Assembly (NCBI RefSeq): GCF_002000085.1 | Contig: NZ_MUZU01000010.1 | Location: forward strand, 124,001-188,000 | Direction of reading: 5' to 3' | DNA from: Pseudocolwellia agarivorans | GTDB taxonomy: Bacteria > Pseudomonadota > Gammaproteobacteria > Enterobacterales > Alteromonadaceae | DNA: 64,000 bases | Part shown: one piece after another, positions 28,220 to 37,491 of the stretch | Layout of the letters: each line of letters begins with the position of its first letter | How positions within the stretch are numbered: the first letter of the stretch is position 1 | Notes under the pieces: model-generated | Database searches by the model: none | Seen by the model: the letters and a program-made list of their open reading frames with translations, nothing else | What the model was told of the DNA's origin: nothing | Program-made: the position numbers and the translations under genes

Positions 28220-29269
28220 ATGTCTACAGCAGGTAAATTTTTATTAGTAGGGGCTTTGTGTATTATTTCAGTGATTACAGCTGCTATTTTATCTAACAAT
28301 AAGCAAAGCCAAACAAGTGATTCTGCGTCTTGTGAAAGTTCGCCTAAAACACTGCGCTTTAGTATGAGCTCTAACAACAAGCATCCTATATTTTCAGGTG
28401 CGAGTAAATTTAAAGAGTTGGTAGAACAAAGCACCGATATTACCGTTAATATATTTCCTTCTGCGCAACTGGGCGACGATAGAGCATCTATCGAAATGTT
28501 ACAGCTTGGCACGTTAGATATCGCCATACCGTCTACTGGGCCGTTAGCTAACTTTTCTTCAGCTTTTAATGTGTTCGACTTACCTTTTATGTTTCAAAGT
28601 GAAGCCGTTGCTGACGATGTTTTACGTAGTAACTTTGCTGGCACTATGCTGAATATTTTAAAAGATAAACAACTTATTGGTTTAGACTTTTGGGAAAACG
28701 GCTTTCGGCATTTAACCAATTCGACCCGTGCAGTAAATACTATTGATGACGTAAGCGGCTTAAAAATTAGAACCATGGAAAGCGCCTTACATTTAGATGC
28801 ATGGCAAGCTTTAGGCGCTACGCCAACTCCTATGGCATTTAAAGAATTATTTACCGCACTTCAACAAGGTACGGTTGACGGACAAGAAAATCCTTACCCC
28901 AATATTGCCTTAAATAACTTATATGAAGTACAAGAATACTTAACCGATACAGGGCATGTTTATACACCTTTAGTTTTACTGTTTAGCGCTAAAACGTGGA
29001 GTACACTCAGTGTTAGCGAACAAGTTGCGTTGAGAGAAGCTGCTAAAGAAGCGGGCGACTATCAACGAAAAGTTAACAGAGAAATGAATAAGCAAAGTTT
29101 AGCGCAGTTAAATGATCACATGACCATAACGACTTTACCTTTAGCTGAACGTAAAAAGTTTCAACAAGCCACTTTACCTGTACTTGAAAAATACAAAGAC
29201 GTGATTGGTGAAAATATCGTTACGCAATTTCAACAAGCCATTAAAACGGCAGAAATGAATGATCTTTAA
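28220..29269 (+). CDS. TRAP transporter substrate-binding protein, DctP type
   Basis: Periplasmic solute-binding protein of 349 aa. An N-terminal hydrophobic segment (LLVGALCIISVITAAIL) may be a signal anchor or uncleaved signal. Conserved DctP features are IFPSAQLGDDRASIEMLQLG, the arginine segment SGLKIRTMES that usually binds the ligand carboxylate, and GTVDGQENPYPNI. It is followed by DctQ and DctM in one operon. The arginine signature implies an organic acid ligand, probably an aldonate or uronate in this setting. Confidence 0.92.
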   Translation: MSTAGKFLLVGALCIISVITAAILSNNKQSQTSDSASCESSPKTLRFSMSSNNKHPIFSGASKFKELVEQSTDITVNIFPSAQLGDDRASIEMLQLGTLDIAIPSTGPLANFSSAFNVFDLPFMFQSEAVADDVLRSNFAGTMLNILKDKQLIGLDFWENGFRHLTNSTRAVNTIDDVSGLKIRTMESALHLDAWQALGATPTPMAFKELFTALQQGTVDGQENPYPNIALNNLYEVQEYLTDTGHVYTPLVLLFSAKTWSTLSVSEQVALREAAKEAGDYQRKVNREMNKQSLAQLNDHMTITTLPLAERKKFQQATLPVLEKYKDVIGENIVTQFQQAIKTAEMNDL

Positions 29270-29292
29270 AATAATAATTCAAGGTTGTTAAA

Positions 29293-29772
29293 ATGCTTGA
29301 TTGGATAAATAAACATTTAGAAAACGTTATCGCAATCGTTTTATTTGTTGTGATGACCATTGCCGTATTTACGCAAATACTTACACGAACCTTTGACTAT
29401 TCATTGTCGTGGACTGAAGAGCTAGCTCGTTATTGTTTAATTTGGTTGGTTTTTATCGGAACGAGTTTAGCGGTAATTCATCAGCAGCATATCAATATTG
29501 ATGTTATTTCAAAACGATTAAACGAAAGTGAAAAGAAAGTGTTAGCTGTTATCGCTCAGGCTATTTTTTTCGCATTTTCATTAGTTATATTATTTTATTC
29601 AACACAAATGGTTATGGATTTATATCGTTTAGAGCAACACTCTCCGGCTTTAGGTTTACCTATGTGGATTGTTTATTTAGCGTGCCCAGTAGGTTTTGCT
29701 TTAACGGCGTTTAGATTGCTTCAACAAATAGTGATCACTGTTGAAACTACCAAAACCGAAATGGATAAATAG
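29293..29772 (+). CDS. TRAP transporter small permease, DctQ type
   Basis: Four-helix inner-membrane protein of 159 aa. It has the family signatures SLSWTEELARYCLIWLVFIGTS and a basic loop with INIDVISKRL, and ends with a helix containing FALTAFRLLQQ. It sits between dctP (23 bp) and dctM (9 bp). It forms the small membrane subunit of the TRAP complex. Confidence 0.92.
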   Translation: MLDWINKHLENVIAIVLFVVMTIAVFTQILTRTFDYSLSWTEELARYCLIWLVFIGTSLAVIHQQHINIDVISKRLNESEKKVLAVIAQAIFFAFSLVILFYSTQMVMDLYRLEQHSPALGLPMWIVYLACPVGFALTAFRLLQQIVITVETTKTEMDK

Positions 29773-29781
29773 GAGAACTTT

Positions 29782-31050
29782 ATGTCGTTATTTATCTTGT
29801 TTACCACTTTTGTTTTTTTAGTGCTATGTACCGTGCCTGTGGCTATTTCATTAGCGATTGCTACGTTAATCACCATACTTTCTGCGGGGAATTTAAGCGT
29901 AGAATTTTTAGTGAGTAGTATGATTAATTCTCTTGACTCATTTCCTATTATGGCGGTTCCTTTTTTTATTTTAGCCGGCGAAATTATGGGAAGAGGCGGT
30001 ATATCGCAACGTTTAGTTAATTTTTCTCATTCATTAGTTAAAAACATAACGGGTGGTTTTGCTATCGCCTCAATATTAACGTGTATGTTATTTGCCGCTA
30101 TTTCAGGTTCTGGCCCGGCGACTGTAGCCGCTGTTGGCGGAATTATGATCCCCGCTATGATCAAATATGGTTACGATAAATACTTTGCTACTGCTGTAGT
30201 TACTGCCGCTGGCGCTATTGGGGTAATGATACCGCCCAGTATTCCTATGGTTATGTATGGTGTTGCCGCTAGTACCTCTATTGGTGATTTATTTATCGCA
30301 GGTATTTTTCCAGGTATTTTGGTTACGTTATGTTTAATTATTTGGTCGTATATTTACGCAAAACATAAAGGATACAAAGGCAGCGACGAACCGTTTTCAT
30401 TCAGCCAAGTATTTAAAGAGTTTAAAAACGCTCAACTCGCTTTATTCATCCCTGTGATTATTCTTGGTGGTATATACGGTGGTATTTTTACGCCAACTGA
30501 AGCCAGTGTAGTTGCCGTAGTATATGGCTTAATTATTAGCTTATTTGTGTATAAAGAAATTACCGTAAAAGACCTACCTGCAATCTTTACTAAATCAATT
30601 CTTACCTCCGTTATTGTATTAATTATTGTGGCTTCAGCTACCGCATTTGGTAAGTATTTATCGATAGAGCAAATACCCACACAAGTGGCTAATGCTATGT
30701 TAGCTTTTTCAGAAAGCAAAATTGTATTTATTACCTTAATGGTGGCTTTACTACTGCTAGTAGGCTGCTTTATGGAAACTATCGCCGCTATCATTATTTT
30801 AACGCCGCTGTTAGTGCCTGTGTCTACTGTGTTTGGTTTTCATCCCGTACATACAGGCGTTATTATGGTGGTAAGTTTAGCTATTGGTTTTATTACACCG
30901 CCATTAGGATTGAATCTATTTGTGGGGGCGAGCGTAGCGGGAATTTCGGTGGATAAACTATCAAAAGCGATTATACCGTTTTTCATCTCTATGATAGTCG
31001 CACTGTTTTTGATTATTTACTTACCGTTTTTGTCTTTATCTATGATTTAG
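29782..31050 (+). CDS. TRAP transporter large permease, DctM type
   Basis: Inner-membrane sodium-coupled transport subunit of 422 aa with about 11-12 hydrophobic helices. Signatures include FPIMAVPFFILAGEIMGRGG, ISGSGPATVAAVGGIMIPAM, VMIPPSIPMVMYGV and FTPTEASVVAVVYG, all hallmark DctM sequences. AGGAG precedes the start. The complete DctPQM set in the locus shows that an acidic compound is taken up through the inner membrane. No sugar symporter of another class is visible in the right arm. Confidence 0.94.
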   Translation: MSLFILFTTFVFLVLCTVPVAISLAIATLITILSAGNLSVEFLVSSMINSLDSFPIMAVPFFILAGEIMGRGGISQRLVNFSHSLVKNITGGFAIASILTCMLFAAISGSGPATVAAVGGIMIPAMIKYGYDKYFATAVVTAAGAIGVMIPPSIPMVMYGVAASTSIGDLFIAGIFPGILVTLCLIIWSYIYAKHKGYKGSDEPFSFSQVFKEFKNAQLALFIPVIILGGIYGGIFTPTEASVVAVVYGLIISLFVYKEITVKDLPAIFTKSILTSVIVLIIVASATAFGKYLSIEQIPTQVANAMLAFSESKIVFITLMVALLLLVGCFMETIAAIIILTPLLVPVSTVFGFHPVHTGVIMVVSLAIGFITPPLGLNLFVGASVAGISVDKLSKAIIPFFISMIVALFLIIYLPFLSLSMI

Positions 31051-31123
31051 TTAATTAACAAGAGATAATTTTAAAATATCTTTATCAATTATTTGACGTT
31101 CCCTACGTTAAATTGTAATTTAT

Positions 31124-31141
31124 AGGGATAACGTTATCCCT
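31124..31141. promoter_or_regulatory. Perfect 18-bp palindrome before the GH110 gene, candidate LacI-type operator
   Basis: AGGGATAACGTTATCCCT is a perfect palindrome with a central CG, 52 bp upstream of the GH110 start and 73 bp after the dctM stop. Its sequence differs from the GAGCAAGCGCTT-type sites at 26036 and 26243, so it may be read by a different regulator. It probably marks a separate promoter for the GH110-sulfatase unit. Confidence 0.65.
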
Positions 31142-31193
31142 TTGGCTTTTTAATTATAATATTTAGCCATTACTCAAATGTAGGTTTATAAAA

Positions 31194-32999
31194 ATGACAA
31201 TAAAATCGGGTTTATTTAAATTAAGTACATGCTTTGCTATGTTACTTTCAGCACAAGCATTTTCACAACAAACAATTGTTTTAGAACCCAGTGCAAAAGA
31301 CATGACACCTGTTGTGCGTAACGCTTTAGCAAATGTAAAAGATAAAGACTTAAAAATAGTGTTTAAAAAAGGGACTTATACTTTTTTACCTGATTATGCC
31401 GTAAATCGTTACAGTACTATTACTAATCATGGGAATGGCTTAAAAAACGTTATTTTTCCTTTGGATAATTTTGACTCGGTAGAAATTGAAGGCAATAACG
31501 CCGAGTTTATTTTTCACGGTAGAGTGGCTCCATTTCAGTTTTATAATAATCGTAAAATAACCGTATCAGACATAACGGTTGATTGGGATATTCCTTTTAC
31601 CTTTGTGGCTGAGGTGATGGCGGTTAATGAAAAAGAAGAATGGATTGACGTAAAACCATGGTCAGGCTCTCATCAATGGAAACTGCATAAAGGTGAGATT
31701 AAATTCCCTAACGTAGATGGGTTTAGTTATCCTGAATTGGGTAGTACTTTAGATTTTAACAAAGAACATAAACGTGTAGCACATGGGGCTTTAGACCGTC
31801 ATTCAAAACCAAAAGAAGTTGAGCAACGTGGCAACGGTGTTTTACGTCTTTATGAAAAAACAAGACAATTTCCGAAAGTAGGGTCAGTAGTAACGTCTAA
31901 AGGTGATCGTGAACATGATAGATATGCACCAGCCTTTCAAACTAAAAATTCAGAAAATGTAGTATTTGATAACGTAACAGTTCATCACGCTTTAGGTATG
32001 GGCTTTTTGTTTGAGCGTACAGACGGTATAAAGTTACTAAATGTTGGTGTTCATTTGCGTGATGGCGCACAACGTATGATTTCATCTACAGCTGATGCTA
32101 GTCACTTTGCTAACTGTAAAGGCGATATCCTTATAGATAACGCTCGTTTTGAAAATATGTTAGACGACGGTGTAAATGTACATGGTACTTATGCGATTGT
32201 AGACCAAGTGATTAATAGTAAAACACTTCGTGTTAAGTATGGTCATTTTGAACAAATGGGTTTTGAGTTTACGGCTAAAAATGAAGAACTATGGATAATT
32301 AATCAACCTAATACTCAGCGTTCGCAAGTGAATAAGGTTGTATCTGTTAATACACTTAATGAAAAGTACACGGATATTACTTTTGAACATGCGTTTAAAC
32401 AAACCGTAAAAGCAGGCGATTTGCTTGAAAATAAAACGTGGAATCCAACGTTTACATTACGTAATTCCGTGCTTCGTGATCATAGAGCGCGTAATGTAGT
32501 ATTGAAAACACCATTAAAAACAGTTATTGAAAACAATAAATTTTCTTCGATGATGTCGTCAATTTTCTTTAGAGGCGAATCTTACTTTTGGTTAGAGTCT
32601 GGTAGCGTTGAAGATGTCTTAATTCAGAATAATGAATTTGACTATGTTGCTTACTCAGGCATGGAACACTCGGTATTAAACATTACCCCGCGTTTAGGTA
32701 AAACCTTTAATCAAAATGAAATATACGATCGAAATATTCGCTTTGTTAATAACACTATTAATACGTTTGATAGCCGAATTGTTTGGGCTGATAGAGTTGA
32801 CGGCTTATTAATTAAAGATAATAAAATTACTAAAAATAATGATCATTCACCTATACATCCTAATGCACCATTGTTTGAGTTTAAAAAGAGTAAAAACATT
32901 ACCTTATCAAATAATAGCTATAACGGAAAAATCGATAATTTCATCAAAATTGATAAAGATTCAGCGTCTACTTTCGTAGATGATGGTTCAATTAAATAA
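31194..32999 (+). CDS. GH110 exo-alpha-1,3-galactosidase
   Basis: Exported right-handed beta-helix enzyme of 601 aa with a signal peptide ending near QAFS. It resembles family 110 alpha-1,3-galactosidases, first known for removing the blood-group B galactose and also described in Pseudoalteromonas for alpha-1,3-galactosyl ends of carrageenan. Shared features are DNFDSVEIEGNNAEFIFHG, HHALGMGFLFERTDGIKLLNV and LDDGVNVHGTY, with the paired aspartates D324-D325 likely catalytic. Helix-type coils continue through FVNNTINTF and LLIKDNKITKNN. Together with the GH2 beta-galactosidase it could strip alternating alpha-1,3 and beta-1,4 galactoses after desulfation. It is followed at 13 bp by a sulfatase. 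Confidence 0.85.
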   Translation: MTIKSGLFKLSTCFAMLLSAQAFSQQTIVLEPSAKDMTPVVRNALANVKDKDLKIVFKKGTYTFLPDYAVNRYSTITNHGNGLKNVIFPLDNFDSVEIEGNNAEFIFHGRVAPFQFYNNRKITVSDITVDWDIPFTFVAEVMAVNEKEEWIDVKPWSGSHQWKLHKGEIKFPNVDGFSYPELGSTLDFNKEHKRVAHGALDRHSKPKEVEQRGNGVLRLYEKTRQFPKVGSVVTSKGDREHDRYAPAFQTKNSENVVFDNVTVHHALGMGFLFERTDGIKLLNVGVHLRDGAQRMISSTADASHFANCKGDILIDNARFENMLDDGVNVHGTYAIVDQVINSKTLRVKYGHFEQMGFEFTAKNEELWIINQPNTQRSQVNKVVSVNTLNEKYTDITFEHAFKQTVKAGDLLENKTWNPTFTLRNSVLRDHRARNVVLKTPLKTVIENNKFSSMMSSIFFRGESYFWLESGSVEDVLIQNNEFDYVAYSGMEHSVLNITPRLGKTFNQNEIYDRNIRFVNNTINTFDSRIVWADRVDGLLIKDNKITKNNDHSPIHPNAPLFEFKKSKNITLSNNSYNGKIDNFIKIDKDSASTFVDDGSIK

Positions 33000-33012
33000 A
33001 TAAGGACTTAAC

Positions 33013-34401
33013 GTGAAACTTACTGCATTAAGCGGTTCAATCATGGCATTACTCATGGGTGTTACAACAGCCAGCTATGCCGATGAAACCAAAAGTACAG
33101 AGCAACCGAATATACTACTATTTTTTGTTGACGATATGGGATGGGCGTCTCGTACTAGCAAAGATCCTATCTACGAAACCCCTAATATTGATCAACTGTC
33201 GAAAGACGGTTTAGAGTTCGAAAGTACTTATATTGCTACACCAACGTGTAGTCCTAGTCGAGCTACTTTATTAACGGGGCAACACCCAGCACGTATTAAA
33301 ATGCCTAGGCATATACCTCATCAGGCTCAATACGGTTTTGATAAAAAGGGGAGAACAGATCAAAAGTGGAATTTATGGCCTAAAGATCCTGCACAAGTAC
33401 CTAGTGCTAACTGGTTAGGTTTAGAATACACCACCTACGCAGAAGCATTAAAAGAACAGGGTTACTATAATTTGTTTGTGGGTAAATGGCATTTGGGTGA
33501 TGAAAGATATCATCCCATTCATCAAGGGTTTGATAAGCAAATAGGGACGTCAAATTGGGGGCATCCTCGTTCTTATTATCCTCCATATTTTAAAAACAGT
33601 GATGTATATAAAGACGTAAAAGATCGTTATTTAACCGATAAACTTACCGATGATGCTGTTAGCTTTTTAGAAACTTACGACAAAAAGAAACCGTTTATGT
33701 TGTCGATGTGGTACTACGCTATTCATACGCCGTTTGAAGGTAGAAAAGACTTAGTTAAGCATTTTGAAGAAAAAGGTTTAAGAGGTAAGCACGCACAACA
33801 TGCGGCTTTAGTAAGTGGTATAGATGAGTCTATTGGACGAATTAGAGCCACGCTAAAAGCACAAGGACTTGATAAAAATACTATGGTGATCTTTTTATCT
33901 GATCAAGGCGGTATTTTAAATAATAAGCCATTCCGTGGTGGAAAAATGATCGACACCTTATATGAAGGTGGAGCGCGCGTTCCTTTTATTGTTAGCTGGC
34001 CAGGTGTAACAAAACCGGGCACTAAAAATACAAGTTTAGTGCAATCAACAGACTTGTTTCCTACCTTTATTGAGATTGCGGGCGGAGATACCAGCAAGTA
34101 TAAAAACCTTGATGGCGTTTCATTGTTAAATACTATTAAAGAGAATAGTACACTTAACCGAGGTGAACCGTTATTTGGTTACCGCGCTTATCAAGACTTA
34201 TATGCAACCGTGCGAGAAGGTGATTGGAAACTAGCGGCTTTTAGAAGTGGCAACACAAAACTTTATAACATTGCCGATGATATTAGCGAATCAATTGATG
34301 TATCTCATAACCATGAAGAAAAAGTTAATGAGCTCGTTAAAAAATTAACCACATGGGAAAAAGAAATGGGTGTTGAAGAATATTCTGGTTTTAACCGATA
34401 A
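33013..34401 (+). CDS. S1-family formylglycine sulfatase
   Basis: Exported arylsulfatase-type enzyme of 462 aa with a signal peptide ending near ASYA. The maturation motif CSPSR contains C79 in TPTCSPSRATLLTG, to be converted to formylglycine. Metal-binding NILLFFVDDMGW and the catalytic GKWHLGD segment are present, as is a C-terminal segment starting LFGYRAYQDLYATVREGDWKL. The start is GTG with AAGGA at 33002-33006. It is co-transcribed with GH110. It probably removes an ester sulfate from galactan oligosaccharides in the periplasm; which position is sulfated cannot be told. The formylglycine-generating enzyme is not in the window. Confidence 0.92.
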   Translation: MKLTALSGSIMALLMGVTTASYADETKSTEQPNILLFFVDDMGWASRTSKDPIYETPNIDQLSKDGLEFESTYIATPTCSPSRATLLTGQHPARIKMPRHIPHQAQYGFDKKGRTDQKWNLWPKDPAQVPSANWLGLEYTTYAEALKEQGYYNLFVGKWHLGDERYHPIHQGFDKQIGTSNWGHPRSYYPPYFKNSDVYKDVKDRYLTDKLTDDAVSFLETYDKKKPFMLSMWYYAIHTPFEGRKDLVKHFEEKGLRGKHAQHAALVSGIDESIGRIRATLKAQGLDKNTMVIFLSDQGGILNNKPFRGGKMIDTLYEGGARVPFIVSWPGVTKPGTKNTSLVQSTDLFPTFIEIAGGDTSKYKNLDGVSLLNTIKENSTLNRGEPLFGYRAYQDLYATVREGDWKLAAFRSGNTKLYNIADDISESIDVSHNHEEKVNELVKKLTTWEKEMGVEEYSGFNR

Positions 34402-34834
34402 CCTAAATATTGACCTAGATTGATTTGTTTTTAAGGTAAGGTGCTGATAAATAAAATGTTATTTATCAGCGTTTATTTACTTAAAGCGGAATAACTTAAA
34501 TATTGAACGTATATTTATATCTAGACTATACCTAACATTAAGAAATAAATGATGTTAGATTTAGATAACTATACCCGTAACCAATTAAGAGGTTATTTCA
34601 GAGCACTTCTCCGAGGGGACTAAAAATAATATATGCCGCGTTATTAACTTTTGTCAGGTTCCTAGATAGATGTAGGCCTTAGATTTTTTATAACGTAAAA
34701 TCTGTGCCTAAATTGTTTTAGTTTCTACTGAAAGCTGCATCTTGAAGGGGGATGGGGATATATAAATTAATTAAAAACATTATCCATAGTTAACTTTTAA
34801 ATTAAAATAATAATCAAACGAATTAGAGAACAAC
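34402..34834. other. Intergenic region between the two sulfatase genes
   Basis: It begins with a strong hairpin (34443-34470, listed separately). The rest, roughly 34520-34760, is less AT-rich than its surroundings and contains several small dyads (for example TAACC/GGTTA near 34579-34595) and a G-rich run GAAGGGGGATGGGG at about 34744-34757. No open frame with a ribosome binding site is visible. It could be a degenerate repeat or a structured leader; I cannot decide. Confidence 0.4.
34443..34470 (+). terminator. Terminator-like hairpin after the first sulfatase gene
   Basis: GCTGATAAATA (34443-34453) pairs with TATTTATCAGC (34460-34470), an 11-bp stem, followed by GTTTATTTA. It lies 42 bp after the sulfatase stop and separates it from the second sulfatase, which therefore probably has its own promoter. 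Confidence 0.6.
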
Positions 34835-36397
34835 ATGAAAATAAAATTAAATAATGTATCTAAAAAAGTGGGTATAGCACTCTCTTTTTTATGTATGGCC
34901 GCATGTTCAGAAAATACAATAAGTACTGTAAATACAGCGAATGATGTAAAGCAATCTAAACCTAATGTTGTCATTTTTTATGTAGACGATTTAGGTTACG
35001 GCGATATTAGTAGTTACGGCATGACATCAACAACCACGCCAAATGTAGATGCATTAGCGGCTGATGGTATTCGATTTACCGATGCACATAGTTCAGCGGC
35101 TACTTGTACGCCATCACGCTATTCTTTGCTTACAGGGCAATTTGCTTTTAGAAATAATGCCGCAATATTACCTGGCGATGCTCCACTTATTATTGATCAC
35201 ACTAAACCCACTTTACCTAAAATGATGAAAAAAGCAGGCTACAAAACGGCTGTTATAGGTAAATGGCATTTAGGTTTAGGTGTTGGACAAGTTGATTGGA
35301 ATGAAGCGGTAATGCCAGGGCCTATTGAACTTGGTTTTGATTACAGCTTTTTAATACCCGCAACAGGTGATCGCGTACCAACGGTTTATTTAGAAAATCA
35401 TCATGTTGTTGGATTAGATAAAAACGATCCTATTACCGTAAGTTACAAAGAACGCATCGGTGATCGCCCAGTAGGTACCGAACGCCCAGACTTATTAAAG
35501 CAAACGGCTGATCTACAACATAGCGCTACTATTGTTAATGGTGTTAGTCGTATTGGTTGGATGGCTGGCGGTAAATCAGCAGAATGGGTAGATGAAGACT
35601 TCCCGTTTGTTTTTACGGATAAAGCCATAGAGTTTATTCAACAAAGCAAGAATGAACCTTTTATGTTGTTTTTCCCATTTCACGATATTCATGTACCACG
35701 TTCACCTAATAAAATGTTTGCGGGTAAATCAGGTATGGGACCTCGTGGCGATGCGATTTTACAAATGGACTGGATGACGGGACAAATTGTTGATGAACTT
35801 AAAAAGCAAGGTATTTACGATAATACGTTAATTATCTTCTCAAGCGATAATGGTCCAGTGGTTGATGATGGGTATTTTGATCAATCAGTAGAGCTTATTG
35901 GCGACCATGATCCATCGGGTGGATTTAGAGGCGGTAAATACAGTGCTTATGAGTCGGGCACACGTGTTCCAATGATTGTGACATACCCTGATAAACTTAA
36001 AAATAAAGGTGAAAGTGATGCGTTGATCAGCCATATCGATTTTTATAAATCGTTAGCATCTCTTGTGGGGATTAATTTAGCCTCAGGCGAAGCAATTGAT
36101 AGCCAAAATGTTTTACCTGCATTACTTGATAGCACAAAAGAAGCTCGTACTGAAATGTTAGAAGAGTCGTTTACTTTAGCGTTAAGAGAAGGTCGTTGGA
36201 AGTACATTGCACCATTTAGTGGTTCAACGCCTGATTGGCTAGCGAATAAAACAGCTATTGAAAATGGTTTAATGAATGGTGCGCAATTATTTGATTTAGA
36301 TGCAGATCCTAGTGAGCAAAATAATATTGTAGCCAAACACCCTGATATCGCAAAAAAATTACAACAACGTATTGATGAACTAAAAGCGTTGAAGTAA
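34835..36397 (+). CDS. S1-family formylglycine sulfatase, lipoprotein
   Basis: Membrane-anchored sulfatase of 520 aa with lipobox MAAC near residue 23. The formylglycine motif CTPSR has C91 in SAATCTPSRYSLLTGQ. NVVIFYVDDLGYGD and GKWHLGLG carry the metal and sulfate ligands, and FSSDNGPVVDDGYFD is the second metal-binding segment. It is distinct from the neighbouring sulfatase in length and sequence and so may remove a sulfate at another position. It is followed by a strong terminator and is the last recognised catabolic enzyme of the right arm. The natural substrate is inferred from context. Confidence 0.92.
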   Translation: MKIKLNNVSKKVGIALSFLCMAACSENTISTVNTANDVKQSKPNVVIFYVDDLGYGDISSYGMTSTTTPNVDALAADGIRFTDAHSSAATCTPSRYSLLTGQFAFRNNAAILPGDAPLIIDHTKPTLPKMMKKAGYKTAVIGKWHLGLGVGQVDWNEAVMPGPIELGFDYSFLIPATGDRVPTVYLENHHVVGLDKNDPITVSYKERIGDRPVGTERPDLLKQTADLQHSATIVNGVSRIGWMAGGKSAEWVDEDFPFVFTDKAIEFIQQSKNEPFMLFFPFHDIHVPRSPNKMFAGKSGMGPRGDAILQMDWMTGQIVDELKKQGIYDNTLIIFSSDNGPVVDDGYFDQSVELIGDHDPSGGFRGGKYSAYESGTRVPMIVTYPDKLKNKGESDALISHIDFYKSLASLVGINLASGEAIDSQNVLPALLDSTKEARTEMLEESFTLALREGRWKYIAPFSGSTPDWLANKTAIENGLMNGAQLFDLDADPSEQNNIVAKHPDIAKKLQQRIDELKALK

Positions 36398-36429
36398 TCG
36401 TTTTAAAGTATTTTCAAAAACATGACCTT

Positions 36430-36460
36430 AAAAAGCTGAAATAATTATTTCAGCTTTTTT
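36430..36460 (+). terminator. Rho-independent terminator after the second sulfatase
   Basis: AAAAAGCTGAAAT (36430-36442) pairs with ATTTCAGCTTTTT (36447-36459) around AATT, followed by more T. It is a 13-bp stem located 33 bp after the stop. Confidence 0.88.
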
Positions 36461-36495
36461 TATGGAAATAATATTTAAAAATATAAGAGTAAATA

Positions 36496-37227
36496 ATGAA
36501 ATATATATTAAGCCTACTTTTAATTAGTTTTACCTCTTTAAGCTATGCAGCTGATGAGGAACTCAAATCTGTTGAACAATTACTTAAGCAAGCAAAGCTT
36601 GTATTTTCAGACGATTTTAATAGAAATGAACAAGATGAAACCCAAGAACAAATAGGAAACCACTGGCTTACTAATAGCGAAAAAAGAGCTCAAGGGCGAA
36701 AGCAGGTTGATTTAGACAATGGTGTTTTACACATTACCAAGCTGAAAGGGGTAAAGGCTGCGGTTAATGTTAATAATAAAATGTCGTTTAAAAACGGTAT
36801 TGTTAAATTGAAATTTAATATGACTCATCAACAAGGCGCTAAATTTAATTTTTATGACACTAATGCCACCGAACAGTCTTTTTCTGGTCACATTTGCCAG
36901 CTAAAAGTAGAACCTAAAGCCTTTCAAATTGTTGATCAAATAAAAGGGCGATTTCGTCGCGATATACTTTTTAAAGAATTAACGACAGAAGCCCAGAACG
37001 AGGTAACAGCTAAAACTACAACGACCATACCTGTAAAGTACGAATTAAATAAATGGTATGAATTAACTATGGTGATCATAGATGATGTATTTGAAGTGTA
37101 TATTGACGATGTGAAAATAGGCAAACTTAAATCAGAAGGGGTTGCACATAACTTAAAAGACACTTTTGCTTTTTCAATTACTCATTCTGTAAAAATAGAC
37201 GATATGCAAGTATGGTTATTAGATTAA
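36496..37227 (+). CDS. Exported laminin-G/DUF1080-like protein, function unknown
   Basis: Protein of 243 aa with a signal peptide ending SLSYA. The mature part looks like a concanavalin-type beta-sandwich related to DUF1080/laminin-G proteins: VFSDDFNRNE at the start, NGIVKLKFNMTHQQGAKFNFY, then NKWYELTMVIIDDVFEVYIDDVKIGKL, the typical edge strands of such domains. No confident catalytic residues are visible. It lies directly after the sulfatase terminator, so it has its own promoter or depends on readthrough. Similar small proteins often accompany sulfatases, so it may bind the glycan; this is inference. Confidence 0.65.
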   Translation: MKYILSLLLISFTSLSYAADEELKSVEQLLKQAKLVFSDDFNRNEQDETQEQIGNHWLTNSEKRAQGRKQVDLDNGVLHITKLKGVKAAVNVNNKMSFKNGIVKLKFNMTHQQGAKFNFYDTNATEQSFSGHICQLKVEPKAFQIVDQIKGRFRRDILFKELTTEAQNEVTAKTTTTIPVKYELNKWYELTMVIIDDVFEVYIDDVKIGKLKSEGVAHNLKDTFAFSITHSVKIDDMQVWLLD

Positions 37228-37491
37228 ATAACAAACGATTTGTTCTGTTTTTAGAAAATATGGCAGTAATTACTCTTATTAATGTTACGAATTGAAAAAG
37301 CTAAACTACACTTACATAAGTCTCTACTTGCACAGTACTGTAAATAATTGTTTAAGTGCTAAACTTTTTTAATAAAAATAAACTAAAATTAAGTAGAACT
37401 TGAATACATCGCTTGAATTTTATAATAAATTGACACGCTTAAAGTCTATAAGTATAAATGGTCAATCGCTTTTTTGTATAATGGAGTAACA

